A stretch of 39,089 nt of DNA from Hypsibius dujardini (taxonomy: Eukaryota > Tardigrada > Eutardigrada > Parachela > Hypsibiidae). The notes below the pieces were generated by a model. That model was not told the origin of the DNA, searched no databases, and saw only the letters and a list, made by a program, of their open reading frames with translations. The DNA lies in NCBI GenBank assembly GCA_001579985.1, contig LRSR01008786.1:1-39089 (forward strand), given 5' to 3'. Of the stretch, positions 8,842-20,400 are shown in pieces. Both the position numbers and the translations under genes were made by a program. Every line of letters starts with the position of its first letter. The stretch's first letter is position 1.

Positions 8842-11800
8842 TTATTTGTTCTTGTTATAATTCAGACTATCGAGCAAGATTTCAATAAATGGCGATTGTA
8901 GTGTGTCAAGTTTATACCCGGCTAACAGGCCAACACTCGTGATCAGGACACAAATGACCAACACCAGTACCGTTGTCGTTGTTGAAGTACCACCTGAAAG
9001 TGTTATTCTTCTTTATATTTAACAACGGCAAAATAAATCAAGTACTCTTGGATGTTTCTTTGCTCTCTGACCTTGAACATTACAAGGCCCATCGGCGCCG
9101 GAGAATCCACAGACAGGCACATCTGGTGGGGGTTTGCGGTCACTCGTTGGCCAGTCGATTGAGCCAGTCCACTCTAATCGTAGAGCTCGCGGTTTCGGGT
9201 ATTGATAAGTCCCAACCAGCTGGCAAAGAAAGATGTACAACCATGAGCTTCAAACAAGAACGACAAAATGACAAAACTAATATTGTTAATATTTCCGAAA
9301 TATTTAAATTTACAATACTCAGTTTTGAGAATTGAACAAGAGAATTGAACGCAAAGACAATAGCGCCGGAGTTTCTTTTCAATAAAGAACATAAAAAATG
9401 AACTATCTCAGTTTCAAATTTTAAATGATATATTTTTTATGAACACGCATTTTATTTGACATTAACTCGCTTTGGATTTCGGTTCTTTTATTAACACTTA
9501 ATCATCCTTTTATTATTTATTTTGATTTCAATTTTTATGAACACAATTTAGGCCATACTTAAAGCAAAAAAAAAAACGTAAAATATATTAACTGCAGATT
9601 TTAAATAGTGCATTTGTCTGCGCACGTTTTATTTAAAGTGAAGCTGTATTTTTTGGCTCAGTAATCAGCGTTTATTTCATTTTTAAATAATACATTTTAT
9701 CCGCTACCTGAAGCGACATTGTGGCGGTGTTGAATCCGAAAATGTTGACGTCCAAATTTCGTGCTCGACCGGCATTGACGAATGCCCGTCCGGTAGATAA
9801 ATTGAACGTTCGATTGGACATTCGCTGCGCTAATTTCCGACCATCCCAAAATCCGCTACTCTTTTCCGATTCATTAACCACAGCGGCAAAGAATTCAACG
9901 ATATCGTATGAAGACTTGACGGAAAAGTTGTCCAACGGCCTGGTCTCATTGTTGTAGATGGCGTTATTATAAAGTTCAAGTGATCTTTCAGCCAGGGCAG
10001 AATTCATTTCTTGAAGGTCATTTCCACCGGGTCGATACGCAATGAACAGGAAGGAACGAAAGGCCGAAAGGCTCTGGAGAAAAATTAATTATGTTTTACA
10101 TACACACGTACACGTATGTCTTTATTTGAAATGTACATAAGGGACCATTATTTACTGCAAGGGGAGGGTCGCTAAACTGAGCCACCCAGCCGTAACTGGC
10201 TCCCTGGAGAGGTTGAACATGAATGAATACCTGAAATAAATGAAAAATTGCGTGTGCGTCATAGATTTTCAAGGAAGGTCGAGATGTTTCTATTTACTTA
10301 CATATTCGCCGTTAGAAATTCCCAGTCGGTCTGCCATTTTCTACATAAATATGAACCAATCAGGAACGACGATACTAATTTAAATAACTAAGATTATAAA
10401 TTTTCCATAAAAAATATTATTTATTTAAAAATATTTTACAATTGTTATTAAGATATTGTTGTTCATCTTTCTACAATGTACAGAATATTTTTCAAAACTA
10501 TGCAGCTGTCCAGATCAGAATACGACTCCATTTTATATATTTAAATATTAAATAACAAGTTTCATAGAACGGAAGAAAATATCACAATAGTTTTCTACTT
10601 TTGTTTAATAATAATAGTGGTTATTTTTAGGAGTTTCACATTTGCAGAGTTATGCGTGATGCAGTTTAATATATCTATCTGAAAACATTGTGTATTTAAC
10701 TAATTTAATACCAGGCAAACGCTTTGGGTTGAATCACTAGATGGGTTGAATCAGTCGGGTGGCGGAGGGCGCAGCGGGCGGTCTGTGTGAAGCTGAATGA
10801 GTGTTGTTTACAATTTACACTCGTAGCGCCCTCCGCCACCCGACTGATTCAACCCATCTAGTGATTCAACCCAGAGCGTTTGCTTGGTATGCATTGTAGT
10901 TCTACATTGGCTGGATGAATGACTAACCAGAAAGAGCGTCGCTGTTTTGCCAGACATCAATAGGACAAACACTGCAAAGGATTACACAGAAAGAACTCAT
11001 AAGACAGCTAATTTGTTCACAGATGGTTGGAGGAAATATCCAGAACACTTGGGAATTGCCCAAATTCTACAACATTGTTTAGACATATTTCAAATGTTAT
11101 TTAAAGTCGCCGAAAATGGTCTTTTTCTTTTAAATAAAATATTTTGTTTTTAATTTAAATCAGAAATAATGGTTTAGAAATTTTGTATTTTATTTAAAAT
11201 GGGATGCAGAGAAATTATTTTATTTTTATTGGAATTCCAATAACACATACGCAAGGTCTTTTAAGTAAACATGGCCACTCAAATGTTTCATGTTCAGCAT
11301 GATTGATTACTTGATTTTGTTTATTATCTGATCAAAATCCTTAAATTGATTGCCCGATTGGTCTAAAATTATAACACTACCACACTTTAATGGATTGATT
11401 GATTGGTATAACTTCACTATTGGGAAGCTAGCCGATTGGTAAGTTCTTATAATATTTTATTTTATGGCGCTGCGGAGGTCACTGCACTCTGTTTTTAATT
11501 GATACTACAAGACTGCATACTTATTTGTTATGCAATGTATTTTATTTAAATTGGACTTCAGAAGTCGCGCTTTATTTAAATAATGTTTTTATTTAAAATG
11601 TGCCATTTTATTGTGAATATGTTCCAAAGATAATTTATATAATATCGCGGCGAACGAGAAATTTTAAAATAATATTTTTAATTTAATTTAAAATCCAAAC
11701 ACGTTATTAAAATTATAAAAATTATAAAAATTATTATTATTATAAATTGACAAGCGATGGCTTGAGCTCGCTACCTCGACTCTTTTGTTTGGCCAATGTG

Positions 11801-13288
11801 ACGACGGTGTTGATGGAGCTATTACTCGTCATGTCCAACGAGTAGAGGAGGAAATTGAAGGTCTGATTGTTGGCTCGCGGTCTTGCCGATGCAAGCAGCT
11901 CTGGCTGATCCAACAAAAGGTTCGCCAAATTACGGTAAAACACAGACAGTGCGTTGGTGTCCACCAAGATGGACACGTGATACCAGGCAAAGTAGGTGAG
12001 GATGTCGAGAACGATTCTCCCATAACCGATCAAGGTGCCGCCGACGGCCACCGCAGTGGAAACTTCCCCTTCTGGATCGCTGAATTCCGTCTTGGAAAGA
12101 GCGCTAAATTAATCAAGGGCGTATAGAAATAAAATGGAAGACAGATGTGTGTGTGTTAAAGAGGCAATTGACATTGCAGGCACACCGAACATATATTTAG
12201 GTATTTTTTTGTAAACGTACTTGTTAAAAAGGATCCACCGAAATTCTGAAAATAAAACAGGTGACGGCAAGCGTATTTAAAATACGGCTTCCATTTTTTT
12301 GAGCTGGTTTTCTTTACAACCCAATTATTTTGCAAACAGGATTAGGAACTAAAAACAATTTTAACCGATTTTACGGACGTTGCTGCTGCGCCTCGATTAC
12401 CGCATCAGTGCTGAAGGCATTGTAATTGTACAGTTACCACTACATGTAAAACTGACAGTCGACGGGATATCTCAATAGTTCGTACTTTTCCTTACACGTT
12501 TTTATCTCCTCATTCTCGACTCACTCACGCACTTGCAACAAACTCGCGGAGCTTCACTTAAAACAAACTTACCGTTGGATCAAACTTACCGTTCGCTAGG
12601 CTCCAGATTCCGGCCTCATCAGTGCAAGCTACACGAAAATGGGAGACGCAATAACATTACGCCCCCACAACTACGCAAAAATAAAATCAAAATCAAATTA
12701 GGAAATAAATATAATAAACTATAAATATATATTAAAAAAGATATAATCAAAATAAAATCAGGAAATAAAACATAATAAACAAGATTTGTCAATCAGACTA
12801 AGTCATGTGGCCAGTTTTAATTAATTGATCTCACGTGAAGTAACGAGGGCATAGCAGGTTTCCCGGTTGGTGCGACGGAAGTAGTACTCGGCCAGCATCG
12901 CGGCGTTCTGCGCCGACACGTCCGGACAATTCTGCAATGAAGCGTTATACAAAAAGGTCACGGAGACGTTCAAGAATCCCGCGTAATTCCGGTTGACCCT
13001 CCGCACGGCCAGATCAAAGGCCGCCCCAGTGAAGACCACGTCGGCGATGAGGGTGGTGTTGTAGGCCAGGGATGTCACGATCTCTATCTGCTTCACTGCC
13101 ATCGAAACCGATAAAATCCCCACAAAAGAAGCAGCAATCAGGCAAAAATTAAGGAACAACATTTCCCAGCGCAAAAATGATCTTTCACGCCGGAAATTAT
13201 TACATATGAACGTCGACTTTTTTTTCACACCATTTTCGGTTGAAAGGTAATGTGATGTGGGATCATTACGCCCTTTCCCAAGATCCAC
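8842..13288 (-). CDS. Natriuretic-peptide-receptor-like membrane protein without cyclase (NPR-C-like)
   Basis: Ten exons read consistently in phase: 13288-12835, 12628-12590, 12245-12221, 12103-11775, 10971-10928, 10340-10302, 10230-10156, 10073-9708, 9219-9072 and 8993-8842. The product is 556 residues from the first Met; Met43 (13162) starts a better signal peptide (LFLNFCLIAASFVG), giving 514. The ectodomain belongs to the receptor-family ligand-binding fold: CYALVTSPCTDEAG, WYHVSILVD, MADRLGISNGEY, WDGRKLAQRMSNRTF and the juxtamembrane PPPDVPVCGFSG...C. One helix follows (about residues 514-533), then only 23 residues to TAA. Guanylate-cyclase receptors continue with a kinase-like domain and a cyclase; the NPR-C clearance receptor does not. 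A role in binding or clearing a peptide ligand is inferred. Intron E-F holds a MITE, and the donor after exon 2 is duplicated. Assignment of the smallest exons rests on phase and on the pseudogene copy. Confidence 0.87.
10711..10887. mobile_element. MITE, family 1 copy 2, inside a receptor intron
   Basis: This 177-bp hairpin begins CCAGGCAAACGC, ends GCGTTTGCTTGG and is flanked by TA on both sides (10709-10710, 10888-10889). The centre GTGTTGTTTACAATTTACAC and the arm GTCGGGTGGCGGAGGGCGC match the element at 4699-4874. It sits in the intron between exons at 10971-10928 and 10340-10302 of the natriuretic-receptor-like gene, about 40 bp from the upstream exon. Confidence 0.88.
12561..12593 (-). 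repeat. 17-bp tandem duplication of a 5' splice site
   Basis: On the minus strand the exon end AACG and donor GTAAGTTTG are repeated 17 bp downstream, giving two equally good donors after the second exon (12628-12590). Only the first keeps the frame with the next exon. Confidence 0.8.
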
Positions 13289-14526
13289 ATAGGTCTCAAA
13301 TTATAGGTGATTAAATGTATGCGCGGCACCCTTGTCAGTAGACCCCGCCTCTCGGAAGGAAGAAAGTGGACTGCGGAGGGTGCGATTTTATTATAGATGA
13401 TGAATTACATGCCGGACAGTTATGGAAATCTCAATTATACGGTCTCCAGACATTGCACACCCTCCCGAAAAACAATATCCGAAATAATGGTTACAATCAA
13501 TAACAGTTACAATTTCTCTCAAATACCGTTTCATATTGCGTAACAAAGCAGCTTGTAACTCTTTTTAATCCTTGAAGTAAAAAAAGTAAAAAGGTGACCA
13601 AACAGAGTATCATTTATGACATCAATTTTATTGGGATTTTGAAGCTTTTTCCGGAATAAGTTTGAAAAGTCTGAAATGAAGCAAAACTTGTCGATATCAA
13701 AAGTTTTGGCAAGCACAGAGTGTAAAAATACTTGAAGTGTTAATAAAGGATGAGTACAATGCCAATTGACCACTGATCAGTCCTTTTAGTTGTCAAAGTA
13801 TCTCTTCCTTTTTCTGAATTTGATTGTCCCAACTTTGCGTCATGTGAGAAGGGTGACGGGTTAATTCGAAGACAAGAATTTATTTCTATTTTTTTCACAC
13901 CCCTCGAACTGGTTGGTCCTACCAAATCATTTTGTGCTCAAGGAGGGGGTATTTAGGGAAAACTGACCATTGAACCGAGTCCAGAATTGTGTCTGTTTTT
14001 TTGCATCCAGTTTTGGGATGCAATTATGAATTCATTTTGGTACGGACAAAAAGATTGACCGCCAAATTGTAACGTATTGTGGTATCCATAAAGGGTTTCA
14101 ATTAAGGTTCGAATTACTGTCATTTCTTTTGCCCGGGTCATCGTAAGAATGAATCGAGCTGTGTGTCTGTATTGCGGAGGGAATAAGGTCGGGTCACACG
14201 AAAAGGGCATATGTGTCAAGGGAGGAATAAGTTTTGATTTGTGACAGTGATTTTTAATTAGGGATGTTTATATCCGATTGTAGTTTCTGTTGTAGAGTCA
14301 ATCACGAACAATGAGTACAATTAGTAGAATCCGGAGCCTCGCCCTTTGGACATTTACATCGTAATCATCATATTTTCACAAAAAAATGTTTACACTGTCA
14401 GATTGCTAATTGGAACAACGTGTGTGTGCGTTCTTGCGTCCAGGCGGTTTCACTGTTACTCCGGAGATCGCTGCTGGCTTGTCCAGCAATTTCTCTTTGA
14501 CAAGCAGTCTGTCTGTCTAGACAGTT

Positions 14527-14571
<45 letters not shown>

Positions 14572-14577
14572 GCCCAG
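13289..14577. other. Intergenic region, with TCTG array at its right end
   Basis: This interval holds the upstream side of the natriuretic-receptor-like gene (13289 onwards) and the sequence behind its dead relative. No coding exon is recognised. A pure TCTG array lies at about 14527-14573, touching the stop codon of the pseudogene's last exon. Confidence 0.5.
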
Positions 14578-16872
14578 CTACGTAAATATAAATGAGGCAC
14601 CAGTCGTTACAACACAGGCAATGACGAGAATAACTACAACAGTTATCGTTGGATAACCTAGAAAGCCGTGAAAAGGAACGCTATCAAGCTTGCATATAAC
14701 CCGGAAGAAACGCGAGTTTTGAATTGACTCTGTGCTGCGCAAGGTTCATTGTTTGGCTGAAAACCCACATGGAGGAATATTCGATGGCGGTCTTCCATCG
14801 GCAGTGGCTCACTCAATTGAGCCGATCCATTCCAAGCGTCGGCCGCGTTCCTTAATGAACTAGTAAGACCCCACCAGCTGCAAAATCATATGGACTCCAT
14901 TTTGATTTTGATTTAGGACTCTAACCTTGTGTTCATTAGAGAAAGTCAACGTCCCTCCAACTGCCTATCCGTCTTCCTGCCCCTCTGTCTGGCTGTCTGT
15001 CTGTTTGTCTGCCTGTCTGTCTGTCTGTCTGTCTGCCTGCCTGCCTGCCTGCCTGTCTGCCTGTCTGTCTGTCTGTCTGTCTATTTGTCTGCCTGCCTGC
15101 CTGTCTATCTGTCTGTGTCTTATTTTAGTGTAACAATATTATATTTATCATTACCTTTTTTGCGTGGCCACCGCGATCACATTGCCCATTGAATCGTTGT
15201 TCTATAAAATAGATCGTATATTTCAGAATATCGAAAGACTGATTCGCCCACGATGGTACGGGCCGGTTCACCCTGTTCGTTAGGAGGTTTACTAAATTTC
15301 GGTGGAATAGCGACACTGTATTGGCGCGCTCCAAAATGGACGCGTGGTACTAGCGAAAGTAGGCGAGTATTTGGAGAACTATTCTCCCGAAGCCGACCAA
15401 AGTACCACCAACCCCGGCAGCAGTTGAGGCTTGACCGCGTGGGTCGCAAACTCGACTTGTCTCAGAGCACTGCTTAGGGCAACAAAAGTACAACAGCAGA
15501 TCGTCCGAGTTTTCCGGGGATAAAAAGGTATACGTACTTCTTGAATAGTAGCCATCCAAACTCTGAAAGTTGAAAAGATCAAAAAGTTTCAGCCAACGTA
15601 AATATAATAATAACTGACTATTTGGACAAAATTTTCACTGAGAAATGGAACGAAAGCGGGCGCATTGGTAATTCAAACAAAAAATTCGCACTCGCAATTG
15701 GGAAAAAGATTTTCCCCCTGAATGAAAAATTGCGACACAGATTGTCACGGACCGAATAAAATAAATATGGTTAATTTTCAAATTCTAAGAAATATATAGT
15801 TCCGACAAAGATTGTTACCGACAATAACAAGCAAAACATTATAGTGTTCAGTGATGCTTAGGAAAGAATTGAAATTAAGATTGAGAATTCATGCAGAAAG
15901 GAACGATTTTCACAGGGCCTATTCTAGTGCGGGGAATCACTTCATGATATTTATTTCGTCGGTATAGTCCTGCAATTATAGTTTCTGTAAAAATTATTCC
16001 ACTATCGCAGCTTGGAGATTCCTCCGAAAACAAACACATTTCTTTGTGCCACAGCGTAATATTATTTTTCAAAACAGTGATCATTTTGGAACTATTTAAA
16101 TTAAACAATGTCGGATGATCCTGGATATGCCCTTTTAACCCTCTGGTAACCAGGTGTTTTGGGTATACGGATAGAACCGGGTCTAGCAAAACTTTGCTAG
16201 ATTAGGGAAAGTGCTGAATGATTCCTCGCAAATCCTAACGGAATCGTTTGGAAAATTCCCCACAACCATCAAATGTAACCGTTTCAGTGGTAGTGGGAAC
16301 CATGGCGCCGCTGATGAAGAATGGACTAAAAACCGTCAAACGAGTGACTACACAGTCACAAAATGTCAGTTACACGTCATTCGTAGTGGTTACAACCACT
16401 GGTAGCGCAGCGAATCATTAGGCAGAGTTCTAACCTTTTCCTAATGGTTAATAATTTTTAACTCCGCTGGTATTCACTCGAATATTGCAATACCAATTTT
16501 ACTAGATGCACTAAGGACCAGTCTCAAGCCCCTTATTTTTTCGATACTGAGAAAAAAAACGTCGACACGTGGGACTGGATGTTGTTCGGGCGGTCCAAGT
16601 GTTAGCAAGGTGGTGCTAAGTAGGTTCCTACCCCTTTGAGAAGTTTTTTTGAAAATGTGTTTTTTGAATCTAAATAAATATGTGGTAAAAATATCAAAGC
16701 AAAAAACCGCGAACGAAAAGACCCAGAACTCGTGCTGAAAATCGAATGTGACCGTCAAATCTAGCAAGTGTATGCTGACTGGTTCTCAGAGGGTTAAAAA
16801 TCCTTCGCAATGGGGACGATGGGTGATGCCTACCGTCTGCCAGACCCCAGATCCTGATTCCTTCATTGCAAG
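14578..16872 (-). pseudogene. Degenerate natriuretic-receptor-like gene
   Basis: Five exons match the intact gene at 8842-13288, in the same order and with the same borders: 16872-16834 (39 bp, TGC AAT...GGTCTGGCA), 15562-15538 (25 bp), 15469-15155, 14877 to about 14730, and 14657-14578 (membrane helix, VVVILVIACVVTTGAS). The 315-bp exon has a one-base deletion early on and a TGG-to-TAG change in the motif WYHVSIL (near 15346). The juxtamembrane exon keeps LEWIGSIE and PPCGFS but has three in-frame stops. Counterparts of the first exon and of four exons coding the C-terminal half of the ectodomain are absent. Only 278 bp, mostly TCTG/TGCC array, lie where 2.5 kb exist in the intact gene. This is a relic of a gene duplication, not a processed copy, because splice sites and introns are retained. 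Confidence 0.88.
14985..15120. repeat. TCTG/TGCC array at the pseudogene deletion point
   Basis: An imperfect array of TGTC, TGCC and TATC units lies exactly between the fragment matching exon 4 and the one matching exon 9 of the intact gene. Confidence 0.88.
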
Positions 16873-17287
16873 CTACAAATATACTTTTTATGCGAGGAAT
16901 GATTAGGGCAACCCGGCTTTTGATTTTCACTGTTGCTTTCTGACTAGAAACGGTCAGACAGAAACGCTGCTTTCTTGGAGTAACGAATCCGCACACCTAT
17001 CGGAACTGTCCCAAACGCAGGAAGTCTGACGAAATTCGTTCATTAAAACTTTTAAAAGAATGTCTAAATGGGAGAAGAGGATTTGATGACGTTACGTAAT
17101 CGCATTTATGTAACGATTATAGGTTAATATGCATGGTGAAAACGAGCATAAAACAAAAGAATTGACTCTCTTTTTACCACATACTTCATTTCTTTCTCGT
17201 TCTTTCTCTTTCAGTTCCAAAGCTATGTGGCCACGCTGATAACTCACTAGCTCATTTCCTCAAAATCGCTTGCTTTTTTGCCAGGAC
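16873..17287. other. Spacer left of the tandem duplication
   Basis: No gene is recognised. A counterpart of the first exon of the natriuretic-receptor-like gene would be expected here, but I cannot find it. The duplicated block starts at about 17288 with AAATTCAGTTGCCCCAGCCG. Confidence 0.45.
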
Positions 17288-17418
17288 AAATTCAGTTGCC
17301 CCAGCCGATGAGACAGACATTATTTCATTTAAAAAACCCAGAAACTCATTGACAGAATAGAAATAAAAACCGAAAACCGAAAAAACATCTACATACAATA
17401 GTATAAAATTGGACACCT

Positions 17419-20400
17419 CTACTCGCTCGGTTCCTTGTCGAGATCAAGCCTATTCAAGGGAATGATTTCCTGCGCATGGGGAATGTCCAATCGGATTTTA
17501 CTATTCGCACGACGTGATGAAACGGATGAAACACGGTAAGGACTGCTGCCCAGTCGAATATCGAAACTTCCGCGAGGGCTCGCCACCGCCGAACAGCACT
17601 TTTTCCGTAGCCGACTGCAGATGGACGGCGAGATAGACAGCTCCAAGACGTGGTCCGGCACGTCGGTGGGCGGGAAGATCTCCACACTGGGCGGTCCGTT
17701 GGTGGAGGTGAAGGGCGCACTCAACCGACCTGAGAAAGGGAAGGATATCACGGTTAGATTGAAAGCTCGAGGCAGACACAGAACTGTCGTTGCAAGACGA
17801 AGATGGGTGATTGACTTACGTTGAAGGCCGTGCAGGCGGCGGAGAAAGAAGGGGTAGATGTGATGACAGCCGGTGACATGACTGACGCGGGACCGGAATT
17901 CCGCCGAACTGAGAGAGTAGACGATGGGGTTCATCGCACCGTTCAGGGGAAACACAAATGTGACAATCCAGGCGTACGAGTCATCTGAAAGGAGTCCGAG
18001 ATAGAGAGATCTAAAGGTTAGAGCTGTTTCGAAAGAAAGCCTGACAGACATTTGACAGACAACCCGGCGGACAAACAGACAGACAGACAAACAGACAAAA
18101 ATGCAGTCAGACAGGAGTATTCAGACAAACCAGGAGGCAGGCACTAGGTAGTATCATATATCAACTTGCTTGGCAGTTGGATAGTTTCCCGCATCCAATT
18201 CTTACCGGGAACTTTGTAGCCACTGAGTGCGAGGATCTTGAAGACAAAGGTCGGTATCCAGCAGCAGAGATTGACAAATACCAGCACAAAGAACCGCCAC
18301 ATCAACTCCCGTTCCTGCCGCTCATCCGCCCCGACCGGCTTCTCCGATTGCCGCCACTTGCGAATGGACGAAAAAATCCCCGCATATGACAGAATAATCA
18401 GGAGAATCATAAGGCCGTTCAACCCGATCAGCACGACCAGTGAGTAAACCCAGCCGTTGAGATGCGGCTCCTGCAGGTAGAGCGGCAGACAGACACCGTT
18501 GTTGCCGTAATAGGCGTGAGTCCGATCACCCCATTGAAATGCCGGTATAACAGCAATAGTTACGCCGAAAATCCACAGAATGAGCAGGATCAAGCGGACC
18601 ACGGCGAGCGAACACTTTGGTTTATGGAGGCCAAAAGCAATTGTAACGAAACGGTCCACCGCGATGAAGGAAAGGATCATCATGCTGATTTCCGCTGAAG
18701 ACATCGCTGAACAGATGGAAAATTTAGCTAATCGCGCGTGTGTGTGTGTGCGCGTGTGTATGTCTGTCTGTTTGTCAGTTTGTCAGTTTCTCTGTCTGTC
18801 TGTGTGAGGTTAGAAGCCTTCCATTACCGACGACTCCGAGGGCTTTGCACTTGGCGCTGTGCACCCATTCGATGGCGTCTGCGCTGTAGTGCCCCTTGAA
18901 GAGCTCGTTATGGTAGCATATGCCGAGGAGGTAAACACCGGTCAGGAGGTCCGAAACTTCAAAAGCACAAAGTGTTGCTACTGTTATTCGTCAAGCAGGG
19001 CTGCATAAGAAGGACTCACAGGAGAGATGCTTTACAAAGAGAGACATCACACGGGCATCGCGGACGACCATATCGTGAATGCCAGATTTTATGGAACTAT
19101 CCAAGTACCTGTAACGACCCACTTGGCTGTTTAGAAAATACGTGCAAATGAATTTTCGGTTAATCACACACAGGAGCTATTATACCATCGGGCAGAGAAA
19201 ACAGCAAGATTAGACACGATGGTGAAGATGCCCAACATCCAGGCGAGAGTCACAAGGAGCGGACTGACTAAGAGATCTTCGAAGGAGGAGATTCCGTCGC
19301 TTTTTGGCGTGCAGTTCCGAATCTGCGGTGCGGAGAAGCAGTAGTAGAGCTTCTCAAACATCCTGTATGACATTGGGGTCACTTAAATCAAGTCAATAAA
19401 AAGCCAGTCGGAAGTCAGTCAAACATCAACCTTAGAGGCAGGGAGGCTTGAAAAGAGTAGATGTATACACATGAACAAATGCCAAGATAGATAAACAGGC
19501 ATACAAAGAGGAAAGCAGACAAACAACGACTATAACACGGTCAAGCAGACACACAGACCAATAAACAGGCTGGCTGGCTGGCTGGCAGGCAGGCAGGCAG
19601 GCAGGAAGGGTGGCAGGTAGAAGCAGGATGGCAGGCAGGCAGGATGGCAGGCAGGCAGGATGGCAGGCAAGCAGGCAGGCAGGAAGGCAGGTAGAGGCAG
19701 GATGGCAGGTAGAAGCAGGCAAGCAAGCAGACAGGCAGGCAGATCGAGATAGACAAACAGAGAGACAAAAAGACAAAAAGACGGGCAGATAGACAGACCG
19801 ACCGACAAATCGACAAATAGACAACCACACAGACAGACAAACAGATGGATGGACAGACGGACCAACAAGCAAACAGACAGCAAGACAGATGGTGGGTTGG
19901 TGGAATGAACTCACACAACGCAGGATGGAGCTAGAGACCGAAACATGGCTTCGTTGATGTTCTTTATCTCGACTCCACGAAGGTCCCTACAAACAATCCC
20001 CCGTTCACAATCAAGACCCCAGTATAGCCTTAACTGATTTCTATAATTCACTTACAGCGTGGTACAGTTGAAGTTACGAAAGAGGTTTTCCGGAATAAAC
20101 TCTATCGGATTGTATGCTAATTCCCTGGTGGAATGCACAAAAGGGGAACCGGTTGACGTTAATGCGTTTACAGTGAGGCAGTGACCATATGTCCTCTCCC
20201 ACCCTTACAGATGACGTAAATGAGAGTTGTGCTGAAACAGGGTATCCGGTAGATGAGTGATCAGATTGTGACTTAAATTCCTGTGAACAAAGAAACACAA
20301 AATATAGAAGTCTTTTTACTTTCAGCCAGGCGACAAGATGAAAGAAATGTATAATCAAGTAAGTATATGGCGGCATTACAAAGTACGAAGTTGCTCTGCA

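Noticed and set aside
12395-12440. Candidate exon with GT and AG borders in the natriuretic-receptor-like gene
   Set aside because: Its phases give a stop codon, whereas exons 12628-12590 and 12245-12221 join directly in frame and both have counterparts in the pseudogene.
18177-18698. Plus-strand frames opposite the LGR TM3-TM6 exon (also 26495-27094)
   Set aside because: Antisense shadows of a well-supported coding exon.
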